The notes under the pieces were generated by a model. It had not been told where the DNA came from. It saw only the letters and a list, made by a program, of their open reading frames with translations, and did not search any database. The position numbers and the translations under genes are program-made. This document shows positions 1-10,177 of a stretch of 64,000 nucleotides of DNA, in pieces (position 1 is the stretch's first letter; the number at the start of each line of letters is the position of its first letter). Origin of the DNA: Stromatinia cepivora (Eukaryota > Ascomycota > Leotiomycetes > Helotiales > Sclerotiniaceae); assembly GCA_014898415.1 (NCBI GenBank), contig RCTD01000003.1, positions 1,860,001-1,924,000 on the forward strand. Reading direction: 5' to 3'.

Positions 1-534
1 TCGGAGTACAAAGCTCTAATGGCACGACTACGACGTGAAGAAGAAGCTCGAGCATACGAACGAATGCTAAATCCACCACCTCCTTTGGAGACATTTGCAC
101 AAAGATTCCCATCTGCCTCTGCCGCTCATGCATTCACTGCCAACTTTTCAGAACCTGGTAACTCTGAAGATGATGACGTTACATATGCGGATATTGATCG
201 ACAGATTGCTGTTATATTTAATGTAATAGTATCTATTGTTGCTTGTGCGTTTGGGCTATGGATGGCTGCAAGGTGGTGGAGCACACCTGCTCGATTGGCA
301 TTGAGTATGAGTGGTAGTCTCCTTGTTGGAATTGCTGAAGTGGTGGTTTATATGGGTTACATCAGACGGGTTGGGGAAGCTAAGGGACAAGCAAAGAAGC
401 TACAGGAGGTCAAGGAGGTAATGACAACATGGGTAGTTGGTGGCGATGCAAAAGATGAACAAATAGAGCCTGTCATGCTTGTAGAGAAAGATGGCAATGA
501 AGATGCGAAGCCACGCCGAAGAAAGAATACTTGA
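1..534 (+). CDS. VMA12: V-ATPase assembly factor, Vma12/TMEM199 type (3' part)
   Basis: This is the C-terminal part of an ER membrane protein needed to assemble the V0 sector of the vacuolar ATPase. The frame is open from base 1, so the gene starts outside the window; it ends at TGA 532-534 (about 177 residues visible). The visible part begins with SEYKALMARLRREEEARAYE, the charged block that in this family precedes the membrane segments. Two hydrophobic stretches follow: one from IAVIFNVIVSIVACAF to the WW pair, and one from ALSMSGSLLVGIAEVVVY. They are separated by a short basic loop, as in Vma12/Vph2. The tail is charged and ends in a basic KPRRRKN cluster, compatible with a cytosolic ER-retention end. 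No intron is visible in this part. Family assignment is from recalled motif similarity; the symbol follows the yeast name. Confidence 0.8.
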   Translation, partial: SEYKALMARLRREEEARAYERMLNPPPPLETFAQRFPSASAAHAFTANFSEPGNSEDDDVTYADIDRQIAVIFNVIVSIVACAFGLWMAARWWSTPARLALSMSGSLLVGIAEVVVYMGYIRRVGEAKGQAKKLQEVKEVMTTWVVGGDAKDEQIEPVMLVEKDGNEDAKPRRRKNT

Positions 535-3500
535 GACAAGCTCAGTAAGCTTTGTTTTGGAATTCTTCAAGGTACGCCCTATGCTGGCCCTATATTTGCT
601 TTAACGTCACACGGTTTTGATGGCTCTGTAACAAAAATGGGAGTTTCGCGGCTTACGGCAGGTTGGGGCCCGTTATGAGTTTAATTTAGACATACAACAG
701 TCTACCATGTTTATTCGGAATATTGTAGGTAGGCATTTGTCCCAAAAAGTAGAAAGATATGCGGCAAAGATTTTGAGACAAGCGGCTAATTGACGAAACA
801 GAGGAGTGCAGAGGAATGCTTCATCGCATCCCACGAGAATTGGCGCTAAGGTTAGAGGAGGGTGAGCAAGACATAAACTTTGAGTATCATGAGGATATAT
901 ATTCAGTTAACAATATCCTCATAAAATTCTCATAGCATTCACTCATATTCTTTGGAGTAAATAACAATACACTTTTGTTTGAATCGCCAATCAGGAGATT
1001 TTCGTTCCGAATCCAACCAACATCTATTTTTAGATCCGGGATTATCCCATTCCAACAAATACATCAAGCACATCGCAAGACTTGCAAAAACTCTTCTCCA
1101 TCCACCTTTTCGTCTCTATCAAGCTCTTCACTTACGCCAGTACTCAGTTCAGTACTATCAATTACCGAATCCCCCCAATATTTTCGATTTCCTCGGGCTT
1201 CTTAAGAAGTACAACATCACTTCCATTCAGCCACAATCAGTAACGATCATTGCTGGTCCTCAAAAGAACTACAAAATTTAATTTTGAGCCGACATTTTCA
1301 ATAGATCATGGATTCTCTCAATGAATATCAACAACAATTGCAATCTTTGGAGCATGAGAACAATCTGCGACAAGCCCGAGCCCAAAATGCAAAGACATCA
1401 CAAAACAGCTCTTTCGTGTGTGGTTCTGTGGGATCCCCTTGTCTTTTGGACACGCAGTTACAAATGTTACGTAGGAATATGGCTTCCAGTTCTCATGGAG
1501 GGAAGACCGAGTCGACGACATCAAGGTGATGTCTCCTACACACAGGTCTTCTTCGCCGGAATGGAAGACTCTTTTTGGTTATGGCAGGAATTGATTTCGT
1601 GCAGTTCGACAAGCATTAGATGGAGCTGAGCATTACAATTTCCGATTTAGAGAGGGAAAAGACAGGCAATTATTTCGTACCTGATACGTGCTGGCATGCA
1701 ACGCCCTGAAGTTAATATTAGGACATGGATTCGTGATATTAGAATACGCCCCATGTTACTAGTCATGCGGGTTCGTGCATTTGGGGGATTTCAAGGCGTT
1801 TCGCCCCTTTGCTTTATTATTGTATTGCAAAAGGTTGAAGAGTAGCATACTCAATTAATAGACATCATAATGCATTAGCTATCACATCACGAGGGAGACT
1901 GGTCTCTTGTGCTCATGCCAATGCCATGTATTTCTGTGCACGGGCGATTGCCTCTTTCCGGCTTGGACATTCTCCTTGCCGTCGCCACAGTTAAGCGCAG
2001 CCAAGACGCCCAACGGTGTACAATCTCTCATATTATTCTTCTTTCTCTTCTTTCCTGCAACTTGGTATATCCATAAGGCTATCACGTATCTACAGTTCAA
2101 TGCTTCCATCAAGAGCTTTTCCCCATTGCCAAATCACGCCCGCACGCCCGCCAGCCTCATTTCTTTTGCCCAGAGGCCCTGCCTCTCCTCCGTTGCTCGC
2201 CTCGGGAGTTGCCGGGAGCTCTCCCTGAATCCCGGAGCCTTGTGAATCGATTACATTAGAGTGAAGTTCTCGGATAGATGTCTTCGGTTTTGTGTAATTT
2301 TTTGGCCTATTTAAACCCTTTTGTCTGCCTGCCTGTGGTCTTTTTCAGGTTTACATGTTTGGATAGAGATCATATGGTGTTGTTGCGAAAACTTTCTATC
2401 GATTTAAGCTGCTTGCGCGGTGTGGATACGGGCTTTTTTGTTTATTTATGTAACGGAGCAATGCAGAAATACAAGAAGGTAGGGGTGCATGATGCAATAG
2501 TGAACCGTGCTAAGCTTACTGTTTCATGCAGTATACAAAGATGTTGTATTGCGGCACGGCCTTCTTTCGCATTCTCAGAACTAATATACCTGACCACCCT
2601 AGTTAAATTTTTCCGCTACGCATGGATGTATAGCTATAGCCTTACTTTACTTGAAGTTTTGTGAGCCGCTTGAGTCTGGAGATGGGAATAAGGCTATGAT
2701 ACATCAAGGGTATTTACTATCAGGGCGTTGGAGAATGAGAATGAGGGGTTTTATTTCGAAGGCAAAGGAGAAGGATTTAGCCATGTGGGTTATATGGATA
2801 TGGATATTGACATCGATATGGATGAATGATTCGGGAGGTCTACAATCGCTTCCCTCATTCCTCTTTTGTTTATCTTGGTCTTGTCTATCAATACACCTCC
2901 TTTCCAGTTTCCAGTACACCTCGTACCTCTTACCTCGCACCCACCAGCACCCCACACATCCAACCTCACCCTCCACCATCCACCCTCCAAAAACTCCTCT
3001 CTTCCTCAACCAAATAATAAACTCTACACCCAACAACGAAATAGGACGACGACGACGATGAATCCTCTCTAGCATATTCCCCAACACCACATCTAAAATA
3101 AGTCAAAATCTCTACTTTCTTTAGTGTTACGCGGGGTGCTGCGCACATGTCATATCATATCATGTCATGTCATGTAGATATTTGCAAGGAGTTTAATTTT
3201 TCATTTATGATTTATGGGATTGGAATTGGGAGTTTTATTTTTGAATTTTTTGTGGGTTATGTGTTGTCAATGGATAGGACGGGATGGGATGGGATGGGAT
3301 GGATTATATTTTTATATTTGATGTATGAATGAATATGAAAGGTAGACGGATTTGCCATGAACGGATAAACGGAATAAATGTAATCTTAAGAACACTCATT
3401 ATATTATATTATATACAGAGTATCAGTATCACAGAACTTTAGGGATTTAGTTTAGAATTTAAGATGTTTAAATAGAATAAAAAGAATCACAATTGCGAAG

Positions 3501-3856
3501 TCTTCGTTTATGTAATCTTAATATGTATTTATACTATCTATAATGCTATTTGTTCATAATCATGACTTTCTATTTCAGTTAGTCTCCTAGGCTATTTGCA
3601 TCTACAGGTATATGCTTGCTTTCTTCATTCAAACAATATATGCTTCCTTCAATTGGCCGCTGATGGTAATATACATCGATCTAATACGCTGTACTGTTGA
3701 AAAATATACCATGGTATGATCATGACACACCGTTAACTCCTCAAAATGATAGATTTATTTTCTCCGGGTATCCTCCGCTCCAACTTAACGAACAAGCAGG
3801 CAATGTGTTATGGTCGGACCTGTGTACTTCCCTCGGCCCATTTCCTCGCTTTATAT
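535..3856. other. intergenic stretch without a firm gene
   Basis: About 3.3 kb between the Vma12-like gene and the 3' end of the Reb1-like gene. I see only short open frames with ordinary fungal non-coding composition. Pyrimidine-rich, leader-like sequence lies at about 1,040-1,300. Simple repeats include TCATG/TCATA runs at about 3,150-3,175 and GGGAT repeats at about 3,279-3,300. No tRNA or repeat element was recognised. Confidence 0.6.
1308..1529 (+). CDS. possible small hypothetical protein
   Basis: A 73-residue frame starting at ATG 1308 inside an otherwise empty stretch. It opens with a glutamine- and charge-rich, helix-prone segment (MDSLNEYQQQLQSLEHENNL), which looks more protein-like than its surroundings. 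It follows a CT-rich leader-like region at about 1,040-1,300. The second half is low in recognisable structure, and downstream sequence offers no convincing spliced continuation. I recognise no family. It could be a real small gene, the first exon of a decayed gene, or chance; the last is at least as likely. Confidence 0.2.
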   Translation: MDSLNEYQQQLQSLEHENNLRQARAQNAKTSQNSSFVCGSVGSPCLLDTQLQMLRRNMASSSHGGKTESTTSR

Positions 3857-6800
3857 TTATTGATCTAGATCCACGCTCGCCTCTCTCCCAAAATATACAT
3901 CTCCTTCCCCATTAACACCAGGCGCTTTCTTCTTGACAACTTTGGCTGGAATATCTGACATATCATCCATGATACTCTCTTCATCGTCTTCAACTTCGTC
4001 TTCACTCATTCCATAATTTTGGCCAGACTCATCAAGATCTGCACTTTGTTCTCTTATACCACTATACCCCTCTTGCAATTCGTACTCTGGTGTGGCAGGA
4101 ACTTGTGGCTCATCTGGATCTTCCATCTCGGAATCATCGTCAGAGTCAACGGGAGGGTGATCGTATCCAGAATTATCGAAAGCCGTTTCCGCATCCTGAT
4201 TAGACAATTGTTTTTTAGTAGAATGATTCTTCTTACTACTCGAACCGTTGCCTCCGAGGTTGAACTGAGTGGACTGAGAAGTTTCAATATCGGAATCTTC
4301 ATCGCCCGAATCGTCCTGTGCATCGGCCATTTCCACGTCCTCGGGTTCTAAGTTCGAATCGGATTCGAGGTGGCTTTCTTGCTCATCATCACTACTGTCT
4401 TCAACAATCTCTCTTTTGGCCACCGGCTGACTATGCTTCTTGCGTGGAATTAGCCTTGTTTTGGCCCGTGGTTCTCGAACATCATGATCATCATCATCTT
4501 CTTCTTCTTCTTCTTCTTCAGATCTAGGCTTCTGTGCACTCGTTGGTGCTCCATCGTCTTCATCACTGTCGCTATCCATGACCCTTTCAGTGCTCAATGC
4601 AAATGTTTTGGTTGGCTTTTTGACGGGGGCTGCACGTTTGGCTTTCTTCGCAGAATCAGGTACCTGGACAGTATCAAGTTGTCCATCGTCAGGGTCAGTT
4701 GCAGAGTTGCGATTTCCCCGCGATTCATCTTTATTAAGCATACGATGCCTCATTTTAGGCTTGGAACTGCTACCGCCAACGTCATAAAGCTGAGGATTGT
4801 TCTCAAAGAGAGAGCTTGTTTTCGATCTCTTGGTTCTCTTTTTGAGACTAGTCGATTCAAAAGGCAAGTCAACATAACCCTCAGGTTCATGAGGTGCTGA
4901 TTCCTCAAAAGCTTGGATGAGTAGCTTAACGTTCTCTTGGAGGGACTTGTTAGTGTGACCCGTAATGTTCTGCAATAAGCCACGAAGACAAATTCTCATT
5001 TCCATTGCATCGTGGTTCCGGTCGAGCTTTTCATCAATCGCTCTCCAATCGATTTTGCTCTCTGCCCCTGCTTTACTATCACGGATCGCCCTTAAAAATT
5101 GTAGTTTTTCAGCGGCCAGAGATTTAGTTGCTTCCTGATAATTTTTGAGATTCTTCCAGCTATTGCTAATTACAATACGTTCTGCAACAAGGTCGTCCGT
5201 AGTAGCATGCTCTCTGGCTTTGATTGACTTCCACTTTCGATAGCACTGAAGATGACTCCTGGAAAGATCCATGAGCTCACTGACTTTCATCCAGCTGATA
5301 TCATGTTCATGATAAGTATCATCATCTTCCTCCTCGGGTTTGAGCAATCCGTCTCGCCGTCTATCTTCGCGAATAAGTTCGATACATTTCTTTACAGCAT
5401 CCTTGAGTTGTTGTTCTTCCTGAAGTTTCCATGGACCAAGTTCTAGATTCGTAACAGACAAGTAATTCCTCCACCGATCACGACAATCATCAGGCAAACG
5501 GTTCAGTTCGGCACCGATGAGGGACCATTTTTTGGGCATCCTATTGAAGACTTCCATCAATTCTTCATCTTGCTCAGTAGTCCAAACACCTCGTGCTGCA
5601 TAGTTGTGAAAGTTTCTCCTGCACCAACTTTGCAGGTTTCGCTTGGGAACATCAGGTACTTCCTCCGTCATGAAATCCCAGAATTTCTTTCCATCAGTTA
5701 TAGCATTCCCTTGGATAATGCTGTTGACAGCTTGCTGTTCCATATCGTTATCAGCGCGATACAACTCCACGGCGTCTGCGATCCTCTTTGTCTCGTCTTC
5801 GTTGAATCTTCCATTTCCGTCCTTCGGTCTCGTCACAGATTGGCTTCTACTGCGTTTTGGTCTAACTTCATTGGAAGGTTCCTTTTTGCCCTTGCTGCGT
5901 TTTTTGCTAGATGATTTTTCGGTTTTTGGTTGTTTTTGCTTTGGCCTTTTACCCGATTTCGGTATCTCTAATGCCACTAGGGAAGGCTCATCCACTGGCA
6001 AATACCGCTTTCGACGAGTAACTGATGCTTCACCTGACTGTTGCTCCAATTCAAATTCTGAATCATCATCCGAAAAGTTTTGATCATTTCCAGCAGATGC
6101 AGATCTTTTATCAGCGGCCGTCCAACCTGCCATCTCTTCAGTCCCGGATCGACTTGTTTTTACCACAGGGGATGAGACAACCACTTCAACATTCGATGCA
6201 GGTATTCTTGTCCTTTGCTTAGTTTTTAATGCAGCTACTTTTGAACTTCCATGTTGAGCATCGCCCGAAAACATTGAGCGTATATCACCATTTCTAGGAT
6301 TTGAATCAATCTGTTTTCTCTTCTTCGGCCGGTGCTCAATTGGCTCATCAAGAGCAGGTCTCTTACCGAGGGCCTTTGAAGATGGTATAACTGGTTCTGC
6401 TTCCACTTGAGGATTCTTGCGAGCAGAAATGAATTGATTTAAGAGAGCAGCCGAATTTGCATCACTAGCTTCTGTTCGACTGGCTTGAGGAGTTTTTGGT
6501 TTCGCGATATATTTCTTGGCCTTTGTCTGTGGGAGTGTGGGTTTGTCCAAAATATGACTTTCAGCGTCCGGTTCTTCAACATAGATCAATTTCTTTCTCT
6601 TCTCACTATTTGACTTTGGAAGATGTATTTGCTCTGCTGAATGGTTGTTCAAAATATCATCTGAAGTAGATTCTTCGATTGAATGTGCTACTTGATCTTG
6701 ATCATGACCCTCATCGTTTGTTTCAACAGCCTCTATTGCAATGGCTCCCTCCGACTTTGACTTCCTCTTCTTCCTAGTTTTTTCTTTCGCATGAGTCAAG

Positions 6801-7477
6801 CCTGCTTGAACTTCCATTTCTTCTGGTTGTAGGATTTCCTCTTCACCTAGTGCTGCAGAATGTGATGTGCTGGATCTTTGTTTCTTGCGTTGGTTTTTCT
6901 TTTTCGGGCCCGAATGGATGGCTGTGCTTTCCTGAGCGATAGAAGCTTCCTGCATCTCGGCCTCGCGTTCTTGTTGTTCTGTGTCTGCTAATTGTGCTGC
7001 GGCCAGAGGCTCAACTGGGGCATGGCCTCCATCCTCAATCTGCAATTCTTCTTGGCGAGATTTCCGATGTTTGCGCTTTTGCTTCGATTTTGAGTGCTTA
7101 GAATTGGCCAACTCAGACTCTTCTGTAGCAAGATCTGGCTCGCCAATTTGCTCAGATGGATAAGCCTCTGAGCCTGACGCTTGTCCATTTGCATGACGAT
7201 CCTCAGTATGAACATTGCTGTGAGACTTTCGCCGTCTTCGTTTTTCCTTTTTCCCGCTCAGTTCCGAAGCTGGCGTAGGTAAAATAGCTGGATCTTGTTC
7301 TGACGCGCCGATATCCTCTGGGCTTCCTTGGCTGTTCGCAATCTGATATCCTCTCTGCAAAACACTGGCTGATCCACCCATCTTCTTATTCTTCTTCTTA
7401 TCCTTTTTAGATTTTTTCGTACTGGTACCATTGTGTTCTTCCATACCACCAAGTTTAGGCTCTCTCGGAGTGTCCAT
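3857..7477 (-). CDS. Myb/SANT-domain DNA-binding protein, Reb1/TTF1-type (RNA polymerase I termination factor-like)
   Basis: A single-exon nuclear protein of 1,206 residues; ATG at 7475-7477, TAA at 3857-3859. The frame is open upstream to 7642 but only from a TTG codon, so 7477 is the first usable start. Layout: lysine-rich, nuclear-localisation-like clusters (about 21-33, 76-84 and several more) in a long low-complexity half; a Myb-like block at about 557-625 (RFNEDETKRI...SWCRRNFHNYA); a clear SANT/Myb repeat at about 631-675 (GVWTTEQDEELMEVF...DDCRDRWRNYL); a third, longer repeat at about 681-755 (GPWKLQEEQQLKDAV...CYRKWKSI); then a very acidic, serine-rich tail. Reb1/TTF1 proteins carry the same order of repeats and bind rDNA terminators and promoters to stop RNA polymerase I and replication forks. 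Repeat architecture is seen; the rDNA role is inferred. It is divergent from the hydrolase starting at 8608. Confidence 0.8.
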   Translation of the reverse strand: MDTPREPKLGGMEEHNGTSTKKSKKDKKKNKKMGGSASVLQRGYQIANSQGSPEDIGASEQDPAILPTPASELSGKKEKRRRRKSHSNVHTEDRHANGQASGSEAYPSEQIGEPDLATEESELANSKHSKSKQKRKHRKSRQEELQIEDGGHAPVEPLAAAQLADTEQQEREAEMQEASIAQESTAIHSGPKKKNQRKKQRSSTSHSAALGEEEILQPEEMEVQAGLTHAKEKTRKKRKSKSEGAIAIEAVETNDEGHDQDQVAHSIEESTSDDILNNHSAEQIHLPKSNSEKRKKLIYVEEPDAESHILDKPTLPQTKAKKYIAKPKTPQASRTEASDANSAALLNQFISARKNPQVEAEPVIPSSKALGKRPALDEPIEHRPKKRKQIDSNPRNGDIRSMFSGDAQHGSSKVAALKTKQRTRIPASNVEVVVSSPVVKTSRSGTEEMAGWTAADKRSASAGNDQNFSDDDSEFELEQQSGEASVTRRKRYLPVDEPSLVALEIPKSGKRPKQKQPKTEKSSSKKRSKGKKEPSNEVRPKRSRSQSVTRPKDGNGRFNEDETKRIADAVELYRADNDMEQQAVNSIIQGNAITDGKKFWDFMTEEVPDVPKRNLQSWCRRNFHNYAARGVWTTEQDEELMEVFNRMPKKWSLIGAELNRLPDDCRDRWRNYLSVTNLELGPWKLQEEQQLKDAVKKCIELIREDRRRDGLLKPEEEDDDTYHEHDISWMKVSELMDLSRSHLQCYRKWKSIKAREHATTDDLVAERIVISNSWKNLKNYQEATKSLAAEKLQFLRAIRDSKAGAESKIDWRAIDEKLDRNHDAMEMRICLRGLLQNITGHTNKSLQENVKLLIQAFEESAPHEPEGYVDLPFESTSLKKRTKRSKTSSLFENNPQLYDVGGSSSKPKMRHRMLNKDESRGNRNSATDPDDGQLDTVQVPDSAKKAKRAAPVKKPTKTFALSTERVMDSDSDEDDGAPTSAQKPRSEEEEEEEDDDDHDVREPRAKTRLIPRKKHSQPVAKREIVEDSSDDEQESHLESDSNLEPEDVEMADAQDDSGDEDSDIETSQSTQFNLGGNGSSSKKNHSTKKQLSNQDAETAFDNSGYDHPPVDSDDDSEMEDPDEPQVPATPEYELQEGYSGIREQSADLDESGQNYGMSEDEVEDDEESIMDDMSDIPAKVVKKKAPGVNGEGDVYFGREASVDLDQ

Positions 7478-8607
7478 GACCGAGCCTTTATTTGGGAAAG
7501 AGCCTGCTGATTTAAGTTCTAAATTAGAAGAATATTCAGCTTCCCATACAGAGACTAATTTTGTCAAGTTCAATTGGGGTCTTGTGTGACCAATCTCAGA
7601 TTTCTCAAAAGCAAGTAACCAAAAATTTCGACCAACCTTCAATTATCTTATCAGTCTGACCTTTTATCGGATCTTCTTGTGAATGATTGAATTCAACCTG
7701 TGAGGAGAACAGTCCTTTGGCCCAACCTAACATACTTTCTGATGCATGTTCTTTCGAATTCTTTCTGTAAGCTTTGTTGATATATTGACAATTGCAATAT
7801 GGAAGAGAGGTTGTATTGGAGTAATTGACTTTGTATCTCAGATTTTAATTTTTGGGGAATTCTCTCTAGCGGCCGCTAGAATATCTAGTGCGTACTCCAA
7901 AGTAGTAGAAGCTCCCGCACTGACCATGTGGTATCTCTCGAGTTCTCCAATCTCATCTGGTATAACCTCATGATGAATCTAAGATCTAAAACTCTCCTGT
8001 GCTTAATCTTTCATTCCAACAATCGTTGTAGCTTTGTTTTCACCTCTACTGATCTTTATGTATGCATACAATCCATCATATCAGATTTCCAGAGGATTCT
8101 GATTCATTCAAAAACGGGAAGCTACGATTACTTTATTAGGGATTTTGAGTAAACAATGAAACTACATGTCATCTACTGAGTAGTTGCCTACTACCTTGGA
8201 ACTTTCCATAGGAGACAAACGAAGAAACAGACGATGATGATACAAAGCATTGAGAAATTACGCATTCACAATGGTACCCATCCTCTAGCTAAGGTATATA
8301 CAGCAGTTCAGTAAAATGTGTGTCTCAATAGGCCAGTCGGAAATATTCTTATCGCAAGCAATGCCCACGAACTAATAAGGTCATACTCTCTAGCTTAAGG
8401 GCAGCCTCCAGATTGCCTGGCTAGAAAAGAAATATATTTCTTATTGCCAAGTTGTGCAAATGCATGAGTGGTATGTTTTTGTTGCGGGGTAGGTGACATC
8501 AATTTGGTTGTGCAATTAAGCCAACTATAAATTACCCTTCAATCAAACCCCATCTTATTTCTCTACCAGTTTATCCTTTTCTTCATTGCAATAAGGAATT
8601 TTCCAGC
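7478..8607. promoter_or_regulatory. shared upstream region of two divergent genes
   Basis: About 1.13 kb between the start codons of the minus-strand Myb-type gene (7477) and the plus-strand hydrolase (8608), so it must hold both promoters. Pyrimidine-rich leader sequence lies directly before 8608 (about 8,550-8,590). I identified no specific factor-binding site, and the open frames here do not look coding. Confidence 0.5.
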
Positions 8608-10177
8608 ATGGCTTCATCTCATCGTTGGGCTAATCTACCAAGTCAACTTCATTCAACTCTCCCTGTCTTCGACTTACTGATCGGCAAAGATCTTCAATAT
8701 AATGCCTTCGTCAAGACTCCAGCGATTCTTTCTCAAATTACCTTTGGAATTAGCACAACTGTGTCAGAAAGCATCATAATTATTGCCATTGATAATGGTA
8801 AATGTCATGCGAGAGCCGGTAATGCCCAGGAGGCTTCATTTATACTATCGGCTTCATCTGAACACTGGGAGCAGTTTTTCCAACCAATTCCTGTTGCCCC
8901 ATTCCAAAGTTACTGGGGTATGTTTGGAATGAATATCAAGCAGAAAGGTATTGAGGTTCAAGGAGATCAAATATCTTTCACTCAGCATACCCATATCTGG
9001 AGGCGTGTCCTTGAAGTCCTTCATGACGCATATTGCGGGCCGATGAGAGTGGACGAGGAGCTTGAAATGGATGAGGATCATATTATTGGTCGTTATGTAT
9101 ACCTATCAATCCCAACATGGGGGAGATGCAAAGTATTTTACGAACAAAGCGGTTCCGGAGAACAAGACATAGTGTTTCTTCATACCGCCGGTGCAGATGG
9201 TCGGCAATATCATGGTGTTATGAATCATGCTACAATGCGGGAGAAGTGCAATATGATAGCTTTTGATCTACCCGGTCACGGAAGAAGCTTCCCTCCTCAA
9301 AATCACTGGTGAGTACAACAGTAGTTCTCATTGCAGGGATTATTGTAGAGCCTACCGTTCTGTCAGCTTCATGATACAACATGGCTAGTTCTTGATGCTA
9401 CTGTGGCTTTGAATCATATAAAATAATCACTAACTTTGAATACTTTAGTCCCGGTGATTATACAAACACTGAAGACAGCTATGTTGGGGCTATCGCGGCG
9501 ATAGTTAAGAAGTTGAAATTGAAAAAGCCTATAATATGCGGAGCATCTATGGCCGGTCAAGTTTGCCTGGCTGTAGCGACTAGAGCAGATGAAGTGGGTG
9601 CTGGTGGAACAATTCCACTGCAAGGGTAAGACATCTATTCTCTCAAGAGAATTACTGACAATTATAGTTGTGATTATCTTAATATGGATCGTCAGTTCAA
9701 CGATCTATCGCCTTACATCAATCAGTCTCTTTTTAATCCCGAATGGATTTATGGAGTAGGTTCTTCTACCCTGATCCCACTTACAGAGCTAACACCCACT
9801 CACAGATGATGTCACCGACTACCCCTCTCGTCAACAAACAGCTCATTTGGCATATGTACAGCGAACAAGCCTATGGGATTTTCCACGGCGATTTGGATTT
9901 CTACTTTGGTGGTTTTGATGGACGCTCCCGAGTTTCCGGTATCGATATTAAGAAATGTCCAGTGTATATGTTGACAGGTGAGTATGATTGGAGTAATACT
10001 CCTGCCGTGGCCCAAGTGACCTGTGATAAAATCCCTGGCGCAAAACATAAGTCCATGCCTGGCATTGGACATTTCCCAGCTACAGAAAATCCAGCGAAAT
10101 TTGTTCCACATTTATTGGAGGCTATTGATTGGATACAACATACTAGACAGCCAGGTTTGTTGGAGGCTGTTGACTGA
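8608..10177 (+). CDS. alpha/beta hydrolase with an N-terminal extension domain
   Basis: Four exons, 8608-9308, 9449-9625, 9668-9755 and 9806-10177, give 445 residues with consistent phases. The introns are 140, 42 and 50 bp; the first and third show CTAAC-type branch points. The C-terminal half is an alpha/beta hydrolase: oxyanion-side HTAG at 192-195, a strand leading to DLPGHGRS, nucleophile elbow G-A-S-M-A-G with Ser267, probable acid Asp383 (EYD) and catalytic His411 (GIGHFPATENP). Residues 1 to about 165 are a separate domain that I do not recognise with confidence; its hydrophobic core and amphipathic helices could fit an SCP2-like lipid-binding fold. Substrate is unknown. Such proteins include esterases and accessory enzymes of secondary metabolism, but no biosynthetic backbone gene lies nearby, so a cluster role is not supported. 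Confidence 0.85.

Noticed and set aside
979..1281. 100-residue open frame between the Vma12-like gene and the small ORF at 1308
   Set aside because: It begins at a TTG, not ATG, has no recognisable motif, and lies in pyrimidine-rich, leader-like sequence.
2704..3090. Overlapping open frames on both strands around 2,650-3,090
   Set aside because: Open frames on several frames of the same low-complexity (CCT/CAC-rich) DNA; no protein-like composition or splice partners.
7478..7642. N-terminal extension of the Reb1-like protein
   Set aside because: The frame is open but starts at TTG; the first ATG is at 7477, so the extension is probably untranslated.
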